Shown: positions 55,990-64,000 of the stretch, one piece after another
How the letters are laid out: each line of letters opens with the position of its first letter
Position numbering within the stretch: position 1 is the stretch's first letter
Assembly (NCBI GenBank): GCA_029216955.1
Contig: JANAVB010015600.1
Span: 29,286,778-29,350,777, forward strand
Direction of reading: 5' to 3'
DNA length: 64,000 bases
From: Iris pallida
Lineage: Eukaryota > Streptophyta > Magnoliopsida > Asparagales > Iridaceae
Notes under the pieces: generated by a model
Told to the model about the DNA's origin: nothing
Database searches by the model: none
Seen by the model: the letters and a program-made list of their open reading frames with translations, nothing else
Translations under genes and position numbers: made by a program

Positions 55990-57570
55990 ATAAAAATAAA
56001 AACTAAATTAAAATTTGATACTCTCAATATTCAAGTTTTTTAACTTAATATTCTTAACTTTGACAGGTACTAACTTAATACCATCAACCATTGAAATTTT
56101 TTATCTTAATACTCTCTGTTAGTTCAAACGTTAAATTTTATGTTATTTTTTGGGGAGGACTAAAATAATCCTTCCTCCTGCCTCCTCCTCTACATACAAC
56201 CCCCAACCCCTTCCCCCGGTGAACACCCCCCCCCCCCAATTTGCCATCGTGTCTGTCACGTCCCAGAACCAGAATACTGGAGAGCGGGGGCAGACATAGC
56301 CAGCTACGTATATTGAAGTGCAACCCACCTCGCTATACGGTCACGGCTGTCTAGATACATGAGGGTTTAACTACAAGCCAGCAGTCTCTTAAGGTCATGA
56401 ACAGCCTATTGTCTCAATCACAAGCAAGTAAGTAAAAGTTACAAGATGTATGATCATTAAATATACAATAGTAAGGCGTCCCAAACATTACATATTCAGC
56501 TGATCATGAAGCTAGTCGTTACAAAATGTCAGGACTAGCAAGAGTTTAGTCATACATGATCAACCCTAGGATCTGTCAATCATGTTACAGCCCGTAGGCA
56601 GACAGTAAGTAAGTGCAATCGAGCTAAACATGTGCTCGTCGGCTAAACGTCTCAAAAGAATATTTTTACAATAGAGTGAGAGGGCCAAAAATAACCCACT
56701 CGTTGCCCTGGTTACGCCTGGTGTTCACCATCGGGCTGGAAAAGCGGTAGATCCTCTAGAGCTGCTCCGAAATCTGGCCATACAAAACCAGCTGGGTCAG
56801 ATCCCAGAAAGAGTAAGTGCCACAAAGGAAGCTTCACTTAGGAACTACAACCAGCAATCAGCACAAGAGTATAAATATCGTCAGGTTGCTGCTGGTCCGC
56901 GGGAGGTGCTGCTGGTCCGCGGGAGGTGCTCCGCCTTGCTGGTCGGTAGGACCACGAACAATGCCGCTGAAGAAGACGACATAGGGAACAATAATGAAGG
57001 ACCAGGACAGATCAACGATACAAGCATATGATCAGGACAAGAATCCAGGGATTCAGAGGATACGAGCAGAGATCAATGACGAATACTGATTGAGACATCT
57101 ATTCGGTAAACCCTCACATATCTTGATTTACAAGACCTGCATGGGCCACCACTGTGTCCTGCCTCGACGAATCCCGCGCCCCCTGGCAAACACCGCACCT
57201 GTCCGCCCACCGCCACCGCTGCTCACCACCGCACCAGCACCGTCCGTGTATGCGCCCGTCGCCACCGTTGCTCGCTAACATGCTGCTCGCCCGCGCCCAC
57301 CCGTCTGCCAGCGCGCACGCGCCCGCCTGCACACGTCCACGCCCGCGCGTTGCTGCTGCTGCTCGAGCTGCGCCCCCATCTGGTCGCCAGTACCAGAGAG
57401 AGAGGGGAGGAGAGAGAGAGAAAGAGAGGACGAGGGACATTTTTATCATTTTATCTCTTCAATTAACATTGTTAGGACAAAAATGGAGAGAGGGTATTAA
57501 GTTAGTATCTATCAAAGTTGAGAGTATCAAGTTGAAAAACTTGAATAGTTGAGGGTATTAAGTTGTAGTT
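55990..57570. mobile_element. Long fold-back element holding LTR-like and GC-rich sequence
   Basis: The arm at about 55998-56125 (GATACTCTCAATATTCAAG, TTAACTTAATATTC, AGGTACTAACTTAATACC) recurs in reverse complement at about 57450-57560. Between the arms are the LTR-like segment at 56254 and a GC-rich stretch at 57130-57400 (CACCGCC and CGCCCGC words) with no identifiable gene. Exact termini and target duplication not found. Confidence 0.5.
56254..56880 (+). mobile_element. LTR-like fragment related to the solo LTR at 33552
   Basis: Starts TGTCACGTCCCAG and follows the 33552 LTR closely for about 620 bp (AATACTGGAGAGCGGGGG, ATACGGTCACGGCTGTCTAG, AAGGCGTCCCAAACATTACA, GGAGCTTCACTTA-like words), then diverges. 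56885-56930 is a 20-bp unit repeated twice. The right end is not identifiable, so it may be deleted or a shorter variant. Confidence 0.7.
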
Positions 57571-57579
57571 TAGCCGAAA

Positions 57580-59740
57580 ATAAATATAGAATGTCCGTAT
57601 GACAATAGTAGAAAATGATAAAATGATCTTTGGTTATAAAGATTGTGTGGTCAAAAAAATAATGTGATAACAAAAAAAAACATGAAATCTAGAATATATA
57701 AATTTTGGACTCCAAATTTAGCCTACTATTATACAAAATGAGTTCCTAAATTCTTAGTGTAGAAATTTTCAGGCCCAAGTTGTAGCTCTTGTGGCGGGGA
57801 TGGAATCATTATGGTGCTTCAATTGAATCTTACTATTATACAAAATGAGCTCTTACATTCTAAATCTAGAATCTAGAAATTGGGATGAACCTTAATATTG
57901 ATTCTCTTATAACAAAAGTATGATGTACATATAAGAGGGAGCTGATCAACTGTCTCCAAAATGGATGTTCCAACCATCTCTTCTTTTCTATGTATGCAAT
58001 TTTTATATTTTTATTTAAGAACTAAATAATTCTGGATACAAAAAATTGTATTCATAGGAGAGAGGAGATGGTTGGAACACCAAATTTGGGGATAACATAT
58101 ATGTTTAGGGAACATATCTCTTGTCTTCAAATCATGTGTATCAAACATGTCTCGTCTCATATAAAATGTAAATTCCACTAATTTATGGATGTTATTTTTT
58201 AAAATAAACACCGGAACCTACATTTTTATAGAAAAAGAAAACTTTTGGTACACAGAATTTATGAACAACAAATTAGCTCTCATATTATACTTTCCGAAAA
58301 TTATTGCAAGTTGTGAAAAAAAAAATTGAGTTTGACTAAGACAACTATAGGGATACAAATTTGTTCTTTACATTACATGTATACAAAGATGGAAGAATAG
58401 AAAATAAAATGATACTCTAAGACTAGAAATCTTCGTGCTATACTCCTAGTAAATCGATTCTAAAAATTATTTATGATTAGTATTATCTAAAAGTAGTATT
58501 TTAAAATTATTGACCTATCGTGACATTTTTTTAGATCATGTATGCACATGTTAGGAAGACCACTTCGTTTATTGTAATTTGTACGACATGTACATATGTT
58601 AGGAAGACCACTCCATTTTAATCGTCAGCAATTCCTGCTATGTCAGACATACTCATATCGATTAATCTCGATCATCCTCTATCCACTCGTCTTTCGTTGC
58701 ATAATACAACCATATTTTGTGAAACAAATATGATAAGAATCCTACAACCTTACGCCATTCGAGCATCAAAATTTGATGTTTCTTGTTTGGAAGCAGATCT
58801 GTTGGTCCCAAATATAATATTCTAAATTTGTTATCTCTCTTATAAAAATATAATTTCATCGATTTTATGTAAGATATAGTTATAACCTATATTTTTACAG
58901 TAGAGGAAACAGATTTGAAATACCATATTTAAAAATAGCACATTCCATCTCGATTTGCCATTCAAAGGAAAATAAATAAATATAGAAGTTGCAGAAAGAA
59001 GGAGCCCTTTCGGTGGCATGTAAGTAATTTTGGTGTAAACAAATAAAATTTTGGAAGAGGTCAAATATGGACGCATATGATAATGTGAAATCATATTGCT
59101 AAACTAAAGAATGTCAATTAACCCTATAGTATAAAGAAATAAGATTTTGGTAGAAGTCAAATATAGTAATGTCAAATCATATTTCTAAATTATGGAAGTA
59201 GTAAGAGTAGAATTGCGTAAAATATCTAACAGCATACCTCACATCCTTACAAGAATAATATACATACTTTTCTTGGATTAGTATTATCATCTTATTATAT
59301 TGTACATGTACATCATGTCTCGAATAATATTATGAGGTTTAACGGCAATACTATGTTGTTCGTGCATTTGCACCGCAGTTCTGAATCGCGGCTCATATGT
59401 CGTCCCTCCATTGGAGGTGGGAGGAGGGACGCAGAATTTTCAGATGAGATCGATGTAGTGCAGGAGGGCCATGGGGGCATGCACACGATCAAGCCTGTGG
59501 ACAATTTTTTTTTTTTTTAAAGTTTAAATTGTTGTATAGAGTAACGTCAAATCATATTGCTACGTATCTTAAATTTTAAATTGATAAATAGGGCAGTCTC
59601 AAATCATATTGCAGATGGTTTTAGTACTGTTTTTAAGAAGGGTGTTTTTTTGATACAAATTTCTCAAATTCTATCCATTTCTAATCTTTTAAATTGTATT
59701 ATTTGAAATAAGACTCCTTAAATGTTTTCAACTTAAACCG
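57580..59740. other. Unassigned AT-rich region
   Basis: No gene recognised. Contains a short directly repeated piece (TTAGGAAGACCACT at about 58551 and 58598) and a T-run at 59508-59518. Confidence 0.55.
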
Positions 59741-59744
59741 TTCC

Positions 59745-60225
59745 AGAGTTGATAGAAATCTAAGCTCGTAATTTAAATGCACTTTACCCTAACTATAAGT
59801 AGACAATTACTATTTTGCCTAGGTTAGTAGAATGTATTTGAATTTTTTTAGGTTTTGATTGAAGAGGGGATGAGTAAAGGAGGAAGTGGGTAGCCGAAAG
59901 TGTTGGTATTGGATAGGATTTTCAATTATGTGAGAACACCCTGGAGAGCTACGAGCGGTATTCGTGTGTCGGTAAAATTCGAAAAGTAGAAGACGACAAA
60001 TGTGACACAATTTGAGAATGTTAGATTCTGGACAGTATTGTATCAGTGGTAACGATACACCGTCACATCTTATCCAGAGTTGGAAAAAATCTAAGCTCAT
60101 AGTTGACTTTAACTATACTAGACAATAACAATTTTGCCTAGGGGTTAGTAGAATGTATTTGAATTTTTTTTAGATTTTGATTGAAGAGGGGATGAGTAAA
60201 GGAGGAAGTGGGTGGCTTGAGTTGG
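59745..60225 (+). repeat. Direct repeat pair (about 145 bp) around a short spacer
   Basis: 59745-59895 and 60075-60225 share CCAGAGTTG, AAATCTAAGCTC, TTAGTAGAATGTATTTGAAT and GATTGAAGAGGGGATGAGTA. The spacer holds a piece resembling the start of the copia LTR at 60669 (ACCCTGGAGAGC, GTGTGTCGG). A decayed short LTR element or local duplication are both possible. Confidence 0.6.
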
Positions 60226-60229
60226 AAAC

Positions 60230-60420
60230 TTTTTTTTTCTTCCAAATTTTAGCCAAGTGAGTTGGTTTGAGAAAAAAATTTCGCCAACTCACTTGGCTTG
60301 AGAGTATTTTTCGCCAAGTGAGTTGGCTTGGAAAAATAATTTTGCCAACTCACTCCGCTTGAGAGGGATGGGATGACTTGGATGTGGATTAAAGTTTCGC
60401 CAACTTAATTGGAGAATATG
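60230..60420. repeat. Short inverted and direct repeats of GCCAAGTGAGTTGGC
   Basis: At least four alternating copies of GCCAAGTGAGTTGG / CCAACTCACTTGGC. No coding content. Confidence 0.7.
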
Positions 60421-60462
60421 TTCCAACGACTAATTTGTTGCCCGTTGTATTTTTCAGTCTGA

Positions 60463-60665
60463 GAGACTAATGGCTAATTTTTTGTCCGTTGTATTTTTCA
60501 ACATGCCTATAAAACTCTTCTAAGAGAGCAATCTCTACCTCACTTGTTAGAAGATTGAGAATAAGTGAGAGAGGCAGAACAAGAGATGCGTGAGGTAGAG
60601 ATTGCCCTCTTAGAAGAGTTTATAGGCAGGCTGAAAAAAACGAGCAAAAAACTAGCCGTTGAACC
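60463..60665. repeat. Long near-perfect hairpin next to the copia LTR
   Basis: Arms of about 80 bp at 60463-60541 and 60587-60665: the right arm reverse-complemented gives GGCTAGTTTTTT, CCTGCCTATAAACTCTTC and TAAGAGGGCAATCTCTACC, matching the left arm with few mismatches. Loop about 45 bp. The left arm carries a CCTATAAAAC TATA-like word. Confidence 0.8.
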
Positions 60666-60668
60666 TAT

Positions 60669-61398
60669 TGTTGGAGTGGGTGGGGTTCCCACCTATGTGG
60701 AGAATACCCCGGAGAGCGACGAGCGCCATCCGTGTGTCGGAGAAGCTTGGGGAGTGCATGGATTTTATTTTGGTACATATATGGTAAGGAAATATATGAT
60801 TGAATTTCCATATTTACTTTGATTATATATTTATGATTGGACCCTTCATATAGTAGCTTTCCATATTATTGGGTTTTCAATTATGGTAAGCTAATTATGA
60901 TTGGATTTCCATTAAATATATGATTGATTTATATTGGAAGTTTCCATATATATTGGCCTTCCATGTATGGGTTACCAAGGGCTTATAAAAGGGTGATGCA
61001 TGCTAGTTGTAAAATCATCTCAAAACAAAGAGTGCTTTACAATCTTTGAGAGAGAGAGGATTAAGGACTATTGTGAAGGAGAGATTGCTTCGAATAATTT
61101 TTCGGCATCTCTTGTTCTTCGGAGTCCGCAATAAAAAAATTTCTTCTTTCAAGTGAGTTGTGGTGATCCGTGTTGGATCGGGAGGAGCTTGTAGAGGGTG
61201 TATTCTCTTTATTCCATTAGTGGAGGTTCTTCAGGGTTGGACTCCGATCGTCCCGTGGTTTTTCCCGCAAGGGTTTTTCACGTCAAAAATCTTTGTGTCT
61301 GCGATTGTGTTTGGCGTTTTTGGTTTGTGTGCTTTTGCTCGGTTCTCTCGCAGGACTTTCTGGTTTGGGGGAACGGTTTCCACGCTTCGTTCCCAACA
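60669..61398 (+). repeat. 5' LTR of the copia element
   Basis: Ends in CCCAACA three bases before the primer site; starts TGTTGGAG. Contains TATAAAA (60984-60990) and AATAAA (61129-61134), in the order expected of U3/R. The left end is the less certain one; no target duplication can be tested without the 3' end. Confidence 0.6.
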
Positions 61399-61401
61399 GA
61401 G

Positions 61402-61413
61402 TGGTATCAGAGC
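61402..61413 (+). promoter_or_regulatory. Primer-binding site (initiator Met-tRNA)
   Basis: TGGTATCAGAGC, complementary to the 3' end of plant initiator Met-tRNA, three bases after the LTR. Confidence 0.92.
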
Positions 61414-61463
61414 TTTGGGTTCAAAGAAGTGTCAGGAGTTGACAGTCAAACCAGAAAGCAGAG

Positions 61464-64000
61464 ATGGACGCGAAGCCGGTGCGCATGGTGAACCTGAACG
61501 GTACCAACTACCATTATTGGCGGAGCAAAATGAAGGATTTGCTGTTCGTCAAGAAGCTGCATCTTCCAGTATTTGCATCCGAGAAGCCCAGTGACAAATC
61601 CGATGAGGACTGGAACTTCGAGCATATACAGGTGTGTGGGTACATGCGGCAGTTCGTTGACGAGAACGTGTACAACCACGTTGCCAATATTGAGCATGCG
61701 AAGACGTTGTGGGAGAAGCTGGAATCTTTGTACGCAAAAAAGACCGGAGTAAATAAATTGTTCATGATCCGGACGATGATGGGTCTGCGGTACAAAGATG
61801 GTGCATCCATTACGGATCACTTGAGTGAGTTCCAGGGCGTGGTGGACCATCTATCCTCGATGGGAGTCAAGTTCGACGATGAGGTTCAAGGACTTTGGTT
61901 GCTATGTACATTGCCAGACTCGTGGGAGACCGTACGAGTATCTATGATCGCTTCTGCTCCGGAAGGCGTGGTCAGTCTGGAGTTTGCCAAGAGCGGGGTA
62001 CTGAATGAAGAGATGCGGAGACGTTCTCAGGGTACTTCATCCATATCCCATCACTCAGAGGCACTAGTTTCGGAGAGCCGCGGAAGGGGCAAAAGCAGGG
62101 GTCCAGGTGGTGGCAGAGACAAGAGCAGGGGGAAGTCCAAGGGTCGGTACGAGGACTCGGAGTGTTACCATTGTGGCAAGAAGGGCCACATCAAGCGGAA
62201 TTGTTTCGCTTGGAAGAGAGAGAAGAAGGGCGACAAGGGGAAGCAAGATGAGAACACTACAGTAGCGGCTTCGATACATGGAGGCGATGTGATCGTCGTA
62301 GGTGATGAGGTTATCACAAACCTCGCCTGCGATGACAATTCTTGGCTTGTGGACTCAGGGGCTTCAGCGCATGTATCTCACAACAGGGCACTATTTACCA
62401 CTTACACGACAGGCGACTGTGGAGTGTTGAAGATGGGCAATGGAGATGTGTCAAAGGCGGTTGCCATTGGAGATGTGCATTTGAGGACGAAGACGGGTGC
62501 AGTTCTTGTTCTCAAAGATGTTCGTCATGTCCCTGATATCCGTTTCAACCTGGTGTCGGTTGGAAGGTTGGATGATGAGGGATTCTTCAGTCTCTTCGGA
62601 AATAATCAGTGGAAGCTTTCCAGAGGTTCGATGGTGATTGCCAGAGGAAGCAAGAAGTTTGGTCTCTACTATATGGAGGGGAGCACACAGGGGGCACAGG
62701 AGGTGAACGCAGTTAGTGATGCGTCTACCGAGTTGTGGCACAGGCGGCTCGGCCATATCAGCGAGAAGGGAATGAGCTACTTGGTGAACAGGAAGGTGAT
62801 TCCAGGGCTCAAGTCTACAAAGTTGGAGAAGTGCACACACTGCTTAGCTGGGAAGCAAAATAGGGTATCTTTCCAAAGTCACCAAAGTTCAAGGAAGCCG
62901 GCGTTGCTCGAGTTGATTCACTCGGATGTCTGCGGTCCTATGAAGGTAAAATCTATTGGTGGTGCTTCTTACTTTGTAACTTTTATTGATGACTGTTACA
63001 GGAAGGTTTGGGTCTATGCCTTAAAGACCAAGGATCAGGTGCTGCCTACTTTCAAAGAGTTTCAGGCCTCTGTTGAAAGAGAGACGGGCAAGAAGTTATT
63101 GTGTGTTCGGTCTGACAATGGCGGCAAATACATCGGTCCCTTTGATGCTTATTGCAGAGAGCAGGGGATACGACACCAGAAGACTCCGCCAAAGACACCT
63201 CAGCTCAATGGTGTAGCGGAGCGCATGAACAGGACACTGATGGAGAGGGTGCGGTGTTTGCTGTCAGAAGCAAACTTGCCGGGCAGTTATTGGGGTGAGG
63301 CTCTTCTCACAGCTGCTTATGTTATTAATTTGTCTCCTAGTGCTCCTTTGTAGGGTGATGTGCCTGACAAAGTATGGTACGACAAAGAGCCGTCATACAA
63401 TCACGTGCGAGTGTTTGGCTGTAAGGCCTTCGTGCATGTACCGAAGGACGAGAGGACCAAACTTGAGCCGAAGACGAGGCGATGCGTCTTTGTCGGCTAC
63501 GGTCGGGATGAGTTTGGCTATAGACTCTACGACCCGGTAGAAAGAAAGCTCTACAGGAGCAGGGACGTGGTGTTCGTCGAGGATCAGACCATGACCAACA
63601 CTCAGGATTTCGAGACGCCTTCTGAGGCTGAGAAATTGCCTGAGTTAGAGTCATTTCGCTTCAAGTAGTTTCCAGAGGACATCGCAGAGGATCCCATTAT
63701 GGGGGAGCCAGTACATGGAGTTGCTCCCAACCTTGATCATCAGCCTGCTGATGGTGGTCAGGGTGTCCCTTAGAAGGATGAGCATGCCGGGGAGGCAGTT
63801 CCTGAAGGGAAGGAGGCTGTTGGTATACAGCCAGCACCAGTGGCTCCACTGAGAAGGAGCGACAGAGATCGTCGACCATCTACGAGATACTCACCGGATG
63901 AGTATGTGCTATTGACTGACGGAAGAGAGCCCGAAAGCTTTGCAGAGGCTATGGAAGACGAACACAGGCAGGAGTGGATGGAGGCCATGCAGGAGGAGAT
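61464..64000 (+). pseudogene. Copia gag-pol (Gag, protease, integrase), interrupted by three TAG codons
   Basis: One reading frame from ATG at 61464 to the window edge. Gag: MVNLNGTNYHYWRSKMKDLL, MRQFVDENVYNHV, LWEKLESLY. Zinc knuckle CYHCGKKGHIKRNC near residue 235. Protease WLVDSGASAHVSHN near 295. Integrase zinc part WHRRLGHISEKGM with CTHCLAG; integrase core with HSDVCGP (Asp), VRSDNGGKYIG (Asp) and NGVAERMNRT (Glu), about 425-620. After a TAG at 63351-63353 the same frame continues: VWYDKEPSYNHVRVFGCKAF and FVGYGRDEFGYRLYDP. Further TAGs lie at 63666-63668 and about 63772. It ends WMEAMQEE, the lead-in to reverse transcriptase. No frameshift is seen in 2.5 kb. The protease and integrase catalytic residues are present. 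Confidence 0.92.

Larger units (their letters stand above)
60669..64000 (+). mobile_element. Ty1/copia retrotransposon, 5' part (continues past the window)
   Basis: A 5' LTR of about 730 bp, a primer-binding site and a gag-pol frame to just before the reverse transcriptase. The LTR bounds are set by TGTTGG at 60669 and CCCAACA at 61398, inverted ends of a copia type. The 3' LTR and reverse transcriptase/RNase H are off the right edge, so integrity cannot be judged. Confidence 0.85.

Noticed and set aside
57154..57552. 132-residue frame rich in Pro/Ala/His
   Set aside because: GC-rich low-complexity stretch inside a fold-back element; no recognisable domain.
60230..60420. CRISPR-like array of repeated short words
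   Set aside because: Repeats alternate in orientation with irregular spacing, and the DNA is eukaryotic.

Overview
The window is nuclear DNA of a flowering plant. The evidence is plant-type L1 retrotransposons (ORF1 with a DUF4283-like domain and zinc knuckle; ORF2 with APE endonuclease, YADD reverse transcriptase and a zf-RVT-like tail), a Mutator-like transposon (MULE) carrying a plant mobile domain (PMD) gene, a BOI-type RING gene with canonical plant introns, Ty1/copia sequence primed by initiator Met-tRNA, and many small TIR elements. The species cannot be resolved by reading alone. There is no sign of bacterial or organellar DNA.

Layout. 1-3.7 kb: LTR-type repeat and (TA)n. 4.1-13.1 kb: small inverted-repeat elements, a fossil copia gag piece, one possible isolated exon and otherwise unassigned DNA. 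13.3-31.6 kb: a cluster of at least six related L1-type LINE copies in both orientations (two near full length, tail to tail), each bordered by (TA)n microsatellites. 32-36.5 kb: a copia-like LTR pair with a 2.6 kb solo LTR nested inside. 36.5-46 kb: mostly unassigned DNA, several hAT-like non-autonomous elements and a tandem segmental duplication into which further elements jumped. 46.5-47.85 kb: the one convincing host gene, a three-exon BOI-type RING E3 ligase gene. 48.17-52.78 kb: a structurally complete 4.6 kb MULE with 51-bp perfect terminal repeats and a 9-bp target duplication, holding a truncated PMD gene convergent to an almost intact transposase. 53-60.6 kb: more hAT-like elements, an LTR-like repeat in a long fold-back, AT-rich DNA and a long hairpin. 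60.67-64.0 kb: the 5' part of a copia element, cut by the window edge.

The host gene is compact and looks intact; both of its introns hold copies of one small repeat. The rest is layered transposon history, and several nestings can be ordered from target-site duplications: solo LTR into copia LTR, hAT element into one copy of a tandem duplication, LINE into a (TA)n tract. The most notable objects are the PMD-carrying MULE with its subterminal GGCGCC palindromes and the LINE family that repeatedly sits in (TA)n tracts. Most open reading frames elsewhere are short or are translations of microsatellites.
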